DNA of 50,847 nucleotides, from the NCBI GenBank assembly GCA_002457435.1, contig NTLA01000014.1, forward strand, positions 1 to 50,847. The letters run 5' to 3'. Under the pieces are notes generated by a model. The model saw nothing but the letters and a program-made list of their open reading frames with translations. It was not told the origin of the DNA and made no database searches. The position numbers were made by a program, and so were the translations under genes. Below are positions 30,933 to 38,830 of this stretch, piece after piece (position 1 is the stretch's first letter; every line of letters starts with the position of its first letter). Source of the DNA: Acidimicrobiales bacterium MED-G01. Its GTDB lineage: Bacteria; Actinomycetota; Acidimicrobiia; Acidimicrobiales; Poriferisodalaceae.

Positions 30933-31727
30933 ATGGCAAACTCGATCGAAAAGTCTAAACAGTCGCTGCCTGAGAGGCTGCAACAAGGTGCTACTGCTGC
31001 AGCAGACTGGATGCAAGACAGCCAGTTTTGGACCTCAGTTTTTAGGCCTGGGTCCATTTTCCGCAAGGGATATACAGACAGCCCCCGCAACAGGTCCTAT
31101 GTGATTATGAACAGCGTCCTGTATCACCTTCACCCTGTGAAGGTGAAGCGTCACGCTGTCAAGGTGAGTTACACACTCTGTCTTGGTGGACTTAGTTTTT
31201 TCTTGTTCATACTGCTGACAATCACCGGCATTTTCCTGATGTTCTTTTATCGCCCAACGGCAGCTGCCGCTTGGAGTGACATTGAGTCCTTGCACACACA
31301 GGTAAGTTTCGGATTACTTGTCCGCAATTTACATCGCTGGACAGCCCACCTGATGGTGTTGTCGGTGTTTCTACATATGGCACGAGTCTTCTACCACGGC
31401 GCATACAAAGCTCCGCGCGAGTTCAATTGGGTGGTCGGCGTCATGCTGTTGAAACTCACACTTTTGCTTTCGTTCACCGGCTACCTCTTGCCCTGGGATC
31501 AGTTATCTCTATGGGCGGTGACCGTCGGCACCAACATGATGGGTTTCACACCGGTATTTGGTGATCAAGTGCGCTTCGTGCTCTTGGGAGGCAAACAAAT
31601 CGGCGCAGAAACTCTTCTTCGATGGTACGTACTGCACGTATTGATGCTCCCGTTCGTCCTTGTCATCTTCTTGGCAATTCACTTTTGGAGAGTCCGCAAA
31701 GACGGCGGCATCTCCGGACCGCTATAG
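30933..31727 (+). CDS. Cytochrome b6-like subunit (N-terminal half of cytochrome b)
   Basis: The 264-residue subunit has four core helices and the four heme ligands H134, H148, H235 and H250, spaced 14 and 15 apart as in cytochrome b6. NLHRWTAHLMV, FTGYLLPWDQ and the RKDGGISGPL end are classic. C83 in TLCLGG aligns with the cysteine that covalently holds heme ci/cn in b6f and Bacillus-type complexes. The split from subunit IV is also b6f-like. An N-terminal extension of about 60 residues is unusual for b6. It quinol-oxidises and cycles electrons within the membrane. Confidence 0.95.
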   Translation: MANSIEKSKQSLPERLQQGATAAADWMQDSQFWTSVFRPGSIFRKGYTDSPRNRSYVIMNSVLYHLHPVKVKRHAVKVSYTLCLGGLSFFLFILLTITGIFLMFFYRPTAAAAWSDIESLHTQVSFGLLVRNLHRWTAHLMVLSVFLHMARVFYHGAYKAPREFNWVVGVMLLKLTLLLSFTGYLLPWDQLSLWAVTVGTNMMGFTPVFGDQVRFVLLGGKQIGAETLLRWYVLHVLMLPFVLVIFLAIHFWRVRKDGGISGPL

Positions 31728-31748
31728 ATCGGCGGTGAAGGCACTCCT

Positions 31749-32468
31749 ATGACTGAAATTCCTGAACATTTACTGAAAAGAAGTAAAGAGGCCAAGGCTC
31801 AGGCTGACGGTGTTCCAGCACCATCAGCTGATGCCGGTGCATCCTCGGATGATGATGGTGAAACAATCCCGCGCTCCTTACTTGAGCAGAGCCAACAGGG
31901 CGGCGCACCTGCGCCTGCAGGTGGTGGCGTAGCAACTATCGCCCCGCCGGCAATGGCCGGACCGAGTGGGAATACTCACAGGTTGTTGACGGTAGTCAAG
32001 TCGGGTTCCATCCAAGACGTTAAAGCCACACCGGGCGACAAAGTTCATGTTTGGCCCCATCTGCTTGCAGCAGAATTCACCGCGGCCCTGTTTATTACCG
32101 CCTTCGCATTGGTTTTCTCACTGTTCATCAATGCACCGCTACTGGAATTGGCCAACCACAACGCGACACCTAACCCATCTAAAGCTCCCTGGTATTTCTT
32201 AGGTCTCCAAGAGCTACTTACGATGTTCGACCCGATGATCGCGGGCGTCACTATCCCAGGAATCGTTTTGGTGCTTTTGGGTTTCGCCCCATACATCGAT
32301 CGCAACCCGTCGAATGCACCTGAGGATCGTAAGTTCGCGATCTCTATTCAGACCATCCATCTCATGTTCTGGGCAGTGCTGGTCATCATTGGTTCCTTTT
32401 TTAGGGGCCAAGGTTTCAACTTCACCTATCCGTGGGACACCGGGCTCCACGGCATTTTCCACCTGTAA
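31749..32468 (+). CDS. Cytochrome b C-terminal subunit (subunit IV-like)
   Basis: The 239-residue protein carries the Qo-site segment KAPWYFLGLQELLTMFDP (about 140-157), equivalent to PEWY of classical cytochrome b, and three membrane helices. Before these lies a soluble leader of about 100 residues. It begins MTEIPEHLLKRSKEA, a near match to the start of the divergent cytochrome c, and repeats the idea at about 39-47 (IPRSLLEQS). The rest of the leader is rich in Ala, Gly and Pro. It forms the second half of split cytochrome b with the preceding gene. Confidence 0.93.
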   Translation: MTEIPEHLLKRSKEAKAQADGVPAPSADAGASSDDDGETIPRSLLEQSQQGGAPAPAGGGVATIAPPAMAGPSGNTHRLLTVVKSGSIQDVKATPGDKVHVWPHLLAAEFTAALFITAFALVFSLFINAPLLELANHNATPNPSKAPWYFLGLQELLTMFDPMIAGVTIPGIVLVLLGFAPYIDRNPSNAPEDRKFAISIQTIHLMFWAVLVIIGSFFRGQGFNFTYPWDTGLHGIFHL

Positions 32469-32479
32469 GGAGCAGCGCA

Positions 32480-33331
32480 GTGTCAAGCGGTACGATCATC
32501 GCCATAGCCATCCCTGTGCTTGTTGCTTTAGCCGCGGTCGTGGGTTTTACATCGCTTCGTAAACGCGATGCTCAGGGGTTAGGTCATCTGTCGCGTGAAA
32601 CCAAGAAGCGTGATGCGGGAGCATTAGCCGGCGCTCCCGTAAGTGATGAGGCTAAAGAACTTGAACGCTCTGTAGCCCTAGCGAGGGTCGGCGGTGAGAT
32701 AGCCGTTCCCGAACCAGTCCAACCGGAGGTCTGGAGCCCCCCTGATCCTGAAGAAGTCGGAGTTACACGGCGCCAATTCCTAAATCGTGCATCAATCACG
32801 TTAATGACCATGGGACTGTCCGCCTTCGGAGCCGCCAACATTGCTTTTCTTTGGCCTCGGCCCACCGGAGGCTTCGGCTCCAAAGTAAAGATTGGGACCA
32901 TCGACTCGGTCAATGATGTGATCGCGTCCTCATCACCTGCAACCAACTTTTCATACTTCTCCGAGGCACAGACATATCTGCAACCCTTTCCCATGGATGA
33001 CGCCACTCAACGAGCGGCCGAAGCTGTTTATTCGGGGACCGTCTTAGAAGGCATCAAAATGGGTTACATAGCGCTATGGCAGAAGTGCCCACACCTTGGT
33101 TGCAAAGTCCCATCCTGCGCCACTTCTCAGTGGTTCGAATGTCCCTGTCACGGATCGCAATACAACCGTGTCGGAGAAAAGAAGGCGGGCCCCGCTCCGC
33201 GAGGTATGGATCGTTTCCCAGTAATCATTGATGGAGACAAAGTCATCATCGATACAGGTAGTCCTTCCCTAGGTCCGCCGATTGGTACCGACACGACGGG
33301 CCAAGGTCTAGAAGGACCTCACTGCGCCTAA
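32480..33331 (+). CDS. Rieske [2Fe-2S] protein of the bc complex
   Basis: The 283-residue protein takes electrons from quinol and passes them to cytochrome c. Cluster ligands are C203 and H205 in CPHLGC and C221 and H224 in CPCHGS; C208 and C223 make the disulfide. There is one extra Cys, C213, between. Two hydrophobic segments are seen, at about 5-25 and, after a twin-arginine TRRQFLNRAS motif (96-105), at 106-125. The GTG start is chosen because AAGGAG lies 7 nt upstream; a longer frame would overlap the previous gene. It ends 55 nt before the diheme cytochrome gene. Confidence 0.95.
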   Translation: MSSGTIIAIAIPVLVALAAVVGFTSLRKRDAQGLGHLSRETKKRDAGALAGAPVSDEAKELERSVALARVGGEIAVPEPVQPEVWSPPDPEEVGVTRRQFLNRASITLMTMGLSAFGAANIAFLWPRPTGGFGSKVKIGTIDSVNDVIASSSPATNFSYFSEAQTYLQPFPMDDATQRAAEAVYSGTVLEGIKMGYIALWQKCPHLGCKVPSCATSQWFECPCHGSQYNRVGEKKAGPAPRGMDRFPVIIDGDKVIIDTGSPSLGPPIGTDTTGQGLEGPHCA

Positions 33332-33386
33332 TGAAAATTTTCTTATATCCCTTAACCCACTACGCCACGAAAGTAGTCAGTAAACC

Positions 33387-34499
33387 GTGATTTATGCCGC
33401 CACCACCGAGCGCTCGATCGCCATGGTCCTGCTGGCCATTGTTGTCGTCGGTTGGGCAATTTATGTCTTCGTCAACATCCGGCGGAGCAAGAGTGAAGTT
33501 GGTAGTGAAATAGAACTTGCTGCCAACCGCGGTTCGTTACCAGACGACGAAGTCCTTGAAGGAAGCCGGCTTGAACAAGTCCAGGCGTTTGGCGTTCTGA
33601 TGCTCCTAATAATTGCATTGGTGCTGCCTATCTACTGGCTCCGAGAAGGCGGCCGGCGTTCGGGCGCCGAACAAGGATTCGGTGAAAGAGCTGCGGCTGC
33701 GGGTGAACGACTTGCGCAAGAACTTGAGTGCGTTGTCTGTCATGGCGCTGACATGGGTGGAGCTAACTATGCGCCGGTTGTCCTTGACATAGGTAACCAA
33801 TTCACCGATCAAGAGACTTATATCGTAAAAACTAATTGGCGTGCCCCAGCTATTGACTCAGTCTTTACGCGGTTTGACACCGATGCCGAGAACTTGGACG
33901 AAGTCGATGAAGTCCGACAGATCCTGAATTACGGACGAGGCGTTATGCCTGCATGGGGATTGCCAGGTGGCGGGCCTCTAACTGCACAAGAAGTGGACAA
34001 CCTTATCGCTTGGATGTGGCGAGAAAGAATCTCGGACGAGGAAGCCGCCGAACGAGCGCTTGGGGCTAAAGAAAAAGAGATGGAAGCTCATCCCGAAAAA
34101 AGTGAGGGTCAAGTTCTATTCGAACTTCATTGTGCCCGTTGCCATACCCCGAGATGGCCTGCACGAGGACCTGCTCAATTGCCCAACAACGGCGGCGTAG
34201 TTGAAGTAATCCCGGGACCAGCTGGGTCAGGGCGATATGGCCCGGCTCTTAATGCCGTAAGCCTAAAACGCCTTTTCCCAGATATTGAAGACCAAGTTGC
34301 ATTCCTCACTTCAGGCGCAGCTGACAACGTCGCATACGGCGAATTTGCCAGGCTGGGTAACTACGGGATGCCCGGATTCGGGCGCGTTCTGACCCAAGAA
34401 GAGCTCCGCGCGATTTCAGAGTATGAGCGCAGTTTGGATCAAACAGAGCAATCAACGGTGCAGTTCGCGGAGTTGCATACATCAAAGGACGACCAATGA
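33387..34499 (+). CDS. Membrane-bound diheme cytochrome c of the bc complex
   Basis: The 370-residue protein has two N-terminal membrane helices (about 10-30 and 66-84). Two class I cytochrome c domains follow: C115-V-V-C-H119 with M187, and C249-A-R-C-H253 with M328 as likely Met ligands. It probably replaces cytochrome c1 or f, much as QcrC does in other actinobacteria. It starts with GTG and overlaps the next gene by four bases. A cbb3 CcoP identity is unlikely because no cbb3 genes are near. Confidence 0.9.
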   Translation: MIYAATTERSIAMVLLAIVVVGWAIYVFVNIRRSKSEVGSEIELAANRGSLPDDEVLEGSRLEQVQAFGVLMLLIIALVLPIYWLREGGRRSGAEQGFGERAAAAGERLAQELECVVCHGADMGGANYAPVVLDIGNQFTDQETYIVKTNWRAPAIDSVFTRFDTDAENLDEVDEVRQILNYGRGVMPAWGLPGGGPLTAQEVDNLIAWMWRERISDEEAAERALGAKEKEMEAHPEKSEGQVLFELHCARCHTPRWPARGPAQLPNNGGVVEVIPGPAGSGRYGPALNAVSLKRLFPDIEDQVAFLTSGAADNVAYGEFARLGNYGMPGFGRVLTQEELRAISEYERSLDQTEQSTVQFAELHTSKDDQ

Positions 34500-35314
34500 C
34501 TTTGATCGCTTTAGTGGGATGGGACCCCGTTATCACCGGGTATTTAGCGGTTCTCATCAGCGTTCTGGTTCTATGCGGGTCTGTTTATTTACTTCTAGCG
34601 ACCAACCTTGGCGTCAGGCTCGGCTTCTTAGTTGCATGGACCGGCCTATGGGGATGGAACCTTCTCATGGGAATTATTTGGTGGTTCTTTGGGATTGGCT
34701 GGGTTGGACATGGACCAGCTTGGGAGGTCACCCACGTCAGCACGAACCCTGAAGCGGTCCCTGTCGAACTGGTCCAAGAATTAAGCAACGACATCTCAAG
34801 CACCCCAGGCGGTGGATGGCAGGTTGTAGTCGAGGCCGATGCCCAAGCAACCGCGGATTCGGCTGTCGTGTGCAGCGATGTCGACCCACGCCGTCTTGAG
34901 TCAGTTAACACATGTCTGTTCAGCGCTGCTACCGATTATCAAGTTCATCGAGTTATGCGTGTGGGTGGAGAACGTTATCGGCCGCTCGGAATTCCAGATA
35001 ATGCGGTGACCCAATACTTCATACCTAGTCGAGGCCGCCCTCATTATGCCGCCGTTCAATTGCAGCCATACAAACCCACTGCAGACATCGATCCCAATAA
35101 GTTGGGTGGAGACGGGAAAGTTCTGTTACCTGTGGCAGAACTTGACCAGGCAGCACCGGTATATACCGTCGTAATGGTCAGAGACCAAGGCAACCTCAGA
35201 CTGCGGCCAGCACTTGTAGCCATCTTCTCGGGGTTGCTCTTTGGTTTAGGTTGTTATCACCTTCACCGACGGGATCAAGCTGTATGGGCTGTCCGGGAAG
35301 CAGCTGGAAACTGA
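34496..35314 (+). CDS. Membrane protein of unknown function, last gene of the bc operon
   Basis: The 272-residue protein has two N-terminal hydrophobic segments (about 14-35 and 43-68, the second with GIIWWFFGIGW), an extracytoplasmic domain of about 160 residues with two cysteines (VVCSDVD and NTCLF) that could form a disulfide, and a C-terminal helix (about 238-254). It overlaps the diheme cytochrome gene by four bases and ends 23 nt before nuoA. No family was recognised. An accessory subunit of the bc complex, or of the complex I interface, is likely. Confidence 0.7.
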   Translation: MTLIALVGWDPVITGYLAVLISVLVLCGSVYLLLATNLGVRLGFLVAWTGLWGWNLLMGIIWWFFGIGWVGHGPAWEVTHVSTNPEAVPVELVQELSNDISSTPGGGWQVVVEADAQATADSAVVCSDVDPRRLESVNTCLFSAATDYQVHRVMRVGGERYRPLGIPDNAVTQYFIPSRGRPHYAAVQLQPYKPTADIDPNKLGGDGKVLLPVAELDQAAPVYTVVMVRDQGNLRLRPALVAIFSGLLFGLGCYHLHRRDQAVWAVREAAGN

Positions 35315-35337
35315 ATTAAAGGAAAGGGCGAATTGAG

Positions 35338-35814
35338 ATGGAGCAGTACCTCCCGGTTCTGACCCTAGGTGTACTTGCGGTTCTGTTTGTCCTTCTAAGC
35401 ATCGTTGCCTCTCGTCTCCTAGCCCCAGAACGAAACACCGTCGCCAAAAGATCTGCCTACGAATGTGGCATAACCGACCAAGTAGCCATACCGGAAAGAT
35501 TTCCGGTCAAGTTCTATTTAGTTGCCATGCTTTTCATCATGTTTGATATCGAAATTGTCTTCTTGTATCCGTGGGCAGTTGCGAACGATGAATTGGGTCT
35601 ATTCGGCCTTATAGCCATGACGATTTTTGCTGGCATCTTCTTTCTCTCCTTTGTATACGAACTTGCGAAAGGCGGACTGAACTGGGGCCCCGGTCGTCGA
35701 CTGTTAACCCCAGCCACTAATCCAGAACGGACGACCTCATCGACAATCCGTAAGGTCGGCCTTGAGGGCCGGATTGGACTTGAGACTGATAGTGACGACT
35801 CGGAGGCCGCCTAA
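35338..35814 (+). CDS. nuoA: NADH-quinone oxidoreductase subunit A
   Basis: This is a membrane subunit next to the quinone cavity of complex I. It has three helices with the loop [10 protein letters not shown], carrying the conserved ECG cysteine, and [12 protein letters not shown] in the second helix. The C-terminus is some 35 residues longer than usual and charged. GGAAAGGG lies upstream of the ATG. It is the first of fourteen nuo genes in standard order, most overlapping by one to eight bases; it overlaps nuoB by one base. Confidence 0.97.
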   Translation: MEQYLPVLTLGVLAVLFVLLSIVASRLLAPERNTVAKRSAYECGITDQVAIPERFPVKFYLVAMLFIMFDIEIVFLYPWAVANDELGLFGLIAMTIFAGIFFLSFVYELAKGGLNWGPGRRLLTPATNPERTTSSTIRKVGLEGRIGLETDSDDSEAA

Positions 35815-36434
35815 TGGCTGATTTATCAGACATCAAACACAAGCTGGGACTAGGTGATGACGGACTTGCTGGTCTCGGCCACAACATAATCACGGCACCG
35901 ATTGAAGAATTGGTCAAATGGGCCCGACGCCGAAGCTTGATGCCGGCGACCTTTGGTCTTGCATGTTGTGCCATCGAGATGATGGCTACCGGAACCGCTC
36001 ACTATGACATGGCTCGTTACGGAATGGAGACATTCCGTGCCTCACCCCGGCAAGCGGATCTCATGATTGTTGCCGGCCGGGTCAGTCAGAAAATGGCTCC
36101 TGTTCTGCGGCAAATTTATGACCAAATGATGGAACCCAAATGGGTCATAAGTATGGGTGTATGTGCCTCAAGCGGCGGGATGTTTAACAACTATGCGATC
36201 GTCCAAGGTGTTGACCAGGTAGTCCCCGTCGATATCTATGCACCGGGGTGCCCGCCCGGACCAGAAACGTTGCTGCATGCCATTCTCGCGTTGCACGAAA
36301 AGATTCGCACCGGAGAACTCACTCAAAGACGCAACGAAACAGGACGAGGAGCTGAAATAGAACTGGGCCAAGAAGCGGCGCTAGATGCCCAACCTGAACC
36401 CGTCATCATCCGCACAGGGAACCTCTATGACTGA
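35814..36434 (+). CDS. nuoB: NADH-quinone oxidoreductase subunit B
   Basis: The subunit holds the terminal cluster N2 that reduces quinone. The ligands C51 and C52 (GLACCAIEM), C117 (GVCASSGG) and C146 (APGCPPGPE) are all present. The product is 206 residues. It overlaps nuoC by eight bases. Confidence 0.98.
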   Translation: MADLSDIKHKLGLGDDGLAGLGHNIITAPIEELVKWARRRSLMPATFGLACCAIEMMATGTAHYDMARYGMETFRASPRQADLMIVAGRVSQKMAPVLRQIYDQMMEPKWVISMGVCASSGGMFNNYAIVQGVDQVVPVDIYAPGCPPGPETLLHAILALHEKIRTGELTQRRNETGRGAEIELGQEAALDAQPEPVIIRTGNLYD

Positions 36435-36969
36435 GTCACCCGCCTCGCTCGACGAGGAAATCGAATCAGGTGACGAAGACTTGCCTGAGGATGATGTTGA
36501 AAGGCTCCACGGATCAGCGGTAGTGGTCAACAATGACCAGACCGTCCTGCACACTGGTACAGCTGAATACCACGACCTCATTCAAGCATTAAGCGATGAT
36601 GGGTATGGAGTATGCATTGACCTTTGCGGTGCAGATTATCTAGGAAATGACACCCGCTTACTACCAGTCACCGTCACAGCAGAACGTTTCGAACTCGTCG
36701 TGAATTTGCTTGATGTCGAGGCTTCCCGACGACTGCGCGTCAGAGTCCAACTCCCGGAAGCAGCTCCCATCGTTGCGACTATCACCGACATCCACCCGGG
36801 AGCAGAAGCGATGGAGCGCGAAGCAAACGACATGTTCGGGTTGGAGTTTGAAGGGCATCCAGATCCGACACCGATCCTGCTACCCGATGACTGGCAGGGA
36901 CATCCGCTGCGCAAAGATTACTCAATGGGACGAATCCCGGTTCAATTCAAGGCGGTCGATGGCCGGTGA
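36427..36969 (+). CDS. nuoC: NADH-quinone oxidoreductase subunit C
   Basis: The 180-residue peripheral arm subunit shows the 30-kDa signature near the end: [38 protein letters not shown] (split: ERE.YDMFG-like at about 133-142, HPLRKDY at 163-169). The N-terminal 30 residues are very acidic. The ATG inside the end of nuoB is chosen because AGGGA precedes it; an earlier ATG exists. It overlaps nuoD by four bases. Confidence 0.95.
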   Translation: MTESPASLDEEIESGDEDLPEDDVERLHGSAVVVNNDQTVLHTGTAEYHDLIQALSDDGYGVCIDLCGADYLGNDTRLLPVTVTAERFELVVNLLDVEASRRLRVRVQLPEAAPIVATITDIHPGAEAMEREANDMFGLEFEGHPDPTPILLPDDWQGHPLRKDYSMGRIPVQFKAVDGR

Positions 36970-38222
36970 CGAAATTAGACCATCTCCGAAATCGAGACGC
37001 CGTTCTCAGAATGTCTGAAGCCGAAGCAGAGAAACGGGCATCAGTCATCGACCCAGACGATGAACGAATGATTATCAATATGGGCCCCCAACATCCTTCA
37101 ACCCATGGGGTGCTCCGAGTGACCATGGAACTACAGGGCGAGACAGTCCTGCGTTCGAAACCCGTCATCGGTTATCTGCACACGGGTATGGAAAAGACGG
37201 CAGAGGACCTGACATACCTGCAAGGACCGACGAATGTCACCCGAATGGACTACGCGGCTCCGCTGTTCACTGAGTTGACTTTTTCGCTAGCAGTCGAAGC
37301 ACTACTCGAGATTGAAATCCCGGACAGAGCGACTTGGATTCGCATGCTTATGTGCGAACTCAACCGGATGTCATCGCACCTTCTGTTTTTGGCAACAAAC
37401 GGAATGGATCTCGGTGCCGTAGGCATGATGATTTACGGGTGGCGGGAACGAGAAGAAGTGCTTCGCTTCTTCGAAAAGGTCACCGGTCTTCGAATGAATC
37501 ACAACTACATCAGACCAGGCGGCGTAGCGGCCGACCTTCCAGACGGGTGGCAAGAAGACGTCCAAAACATCCTCGAAGTTCTCCCACAACGCCTCGAGCA
37601 ATTCGACGTTCTAATGACCGGACAACCAATCTGGCGGGAACGAACCCAAGGAATTGGGGTCATCACCACCGAAGAAGCTCTTGCTATGGGAGCCACGGGT
37701 CCCATCTTGCGGTCAACCGGATACGCGTGGGATCTGCGCAGGGCTATGCCGTACCTCGCGTATGACCAGGTCGATTTTGACATTGTGGTCGGTACCTACG
37801 GCGACACATTTGATCGGTACGCGATACGACTTAACGAAATTCGAGAATCGATGCGAATCGTCGAACAATGTTTGGAATTGATACCCGATGGACAATACCG
37901 AGCTGAAGATCGCAAGGTTACGCCTCCACCCCGGGCTCGTATCGATGAGTCGATGGAAGCCCTTATCCACCATTTCAAAATCTTCACCGAGGGTTTCAAG
38001 GTGCCACCGGGTGAGGTGTACACGGCAGTTGAATCACCTCGAGGGGAACTCGGCTGTTACTTGGTGTCAGATGGCGGACCGAAACCTCAACGAATGCACA
38101 TCCGTGCACCGTCATTCGTAAACCTCCAAACGCTGCCGCACATGATGCATGGCGGCCTGCTCGCGGACGCGATAGCAGTTATTTCGTCTATCGATCCGAT
38201 CATGGGGGAGGTCGATAGATGA
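36966..38222 (+). CDS. nuoD: NADH-quinone oxidoreductase subunit D
   Basis: This 418-residue 49-kDa subunit forms most of the quinone site. Motifs seen are MGPQHPSTHGVLR (39-51) with the quinone-binding His, GYLHTGMEK, the LDLGA-like LGAVGM, and a C-terminal GGLLADAIAVISSIDPIMGEVDR. The GTG start overlaps nuoC (GTGA), and the stop overlaps nuoE (ATGA). Confidence 0.97.
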   Translation: MTKLDHLRNRDAVLRMSEAEAEKRASVIDPDDERMIINMGPQHPSTHGVLRVTMELQGETVLRSKPVIGYLHTGMEKTAEDLTYLQGPTNVTRMDYAAPLFTELTFSLAVEALLEIEIPDRATWIRMLMCELNRMSSHLLFLATNGMDLGAVGMMIYGWREREEVLRFFEKVTGLRMNHNYIRPGGVAADLPDGWQEDVQNILEVLPQRLEQFDVLMTGQPIWRERTQGIGVITTEEALAMGATGPILRSTGYAWDLRRAMPYLAYDQVDFDIVVGTYGDTFDRYAIRLNEIRESMRIVEQCLELIPDGQYRAEDRKVTPPPRARIDESMEALIHHFKIFTEGFKVPPGEVYTAVESPRGELGCYLVSDGGPKPQRMHIRAPSFVNLQTLPHMMHGGLLADAIAVISSIDPIMGEVDR

Positions 38223-38830
38223 AGTTTTTCACTGAGGAAAACTCGTCGTTGGCTGAAGAAATTATCGGACGGTACCCCAAGCCGCGGTCCGCCATGATCC
38301 CTCTGCTGCATTTGGCCCAAGAACAAGAAGGCTGGGTTACGGACGAGGCGATGGCAGAAATAGCAGAGCTTGTTGGCACCACCAGCGCAGAAGTTCTTGG
38401 CACCTGCTCCTTCTATGAGATGTTTAAACGCCATCCGGTTGGCAAATATGTGATCAACATTTGCACAACCATGTCGTGTGCCTTGATGGGTGCAGGGGAT
38501 TTAATGGAACACGCTGAGCTAAGACTCGGCGTGAAATCAGGAAGTACTACCGCCGACGGAATGTTCACACTCGAAGGTGCCGAGTGCCAAGCTGCATGTA
38601 CCGAAGCCCCCTGTCTCCAGGTTAATTACCGGCACCAATACAGAGTGACGACCAACCAATTTGATGCATTAATCGAAGAACTATCTTCGTCCGATCATGA
38701 AGTGCCAGAACACGGCGTCTTGTCTCAGATTCGCCAGCACATACCCGAAAATCGGTTCGTAGGTGTGGTGCCCCCCGAAGATGTCACAGCTGCACCAGTT
38801 TGGCTAAACGACAACGGGAGCGACCAATGA
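38219..38830 (+). CDS. nuoE: NADH-quinone oxidoreductase subunit E
   Basis: This is the [2Fe-2S] N1a subunit of the NADH input module. The ligands C82, C87, C123 and C127 are in ICTTMSC and ECQAAC. The 203-residue length includes a C-terminal extension of about 45 residues with no recognised motif. It is coupled to nuoD and nuoF by four-base overlaps. Confidence 0.96.
   Translation: MKFFTEENSSLAEEIIGRYPKPRSAMIPLLHLAQEQEGWVTDEAMAEIAELVGTTSAEVLGTCSFYEMFKRHPVGKYVINICTTMSCALMGAGDLMEHAELRLGVKSGSTTADGMFTLEGAECQAACTEAPCLQVNYRHQYRVTTNQFDALIEELSSSDHEVPEHGVLSQIRQHIPENRFVGVVPPEDVTAAPVWLNDNGSDQ

Noticed and set aside
33387-34499. CcoP subunit of a cbb3 oxidase
   Set aside because: The diheme protein lies in a Rieske/cytochrome b operon and no ccoN or ccoO is present.
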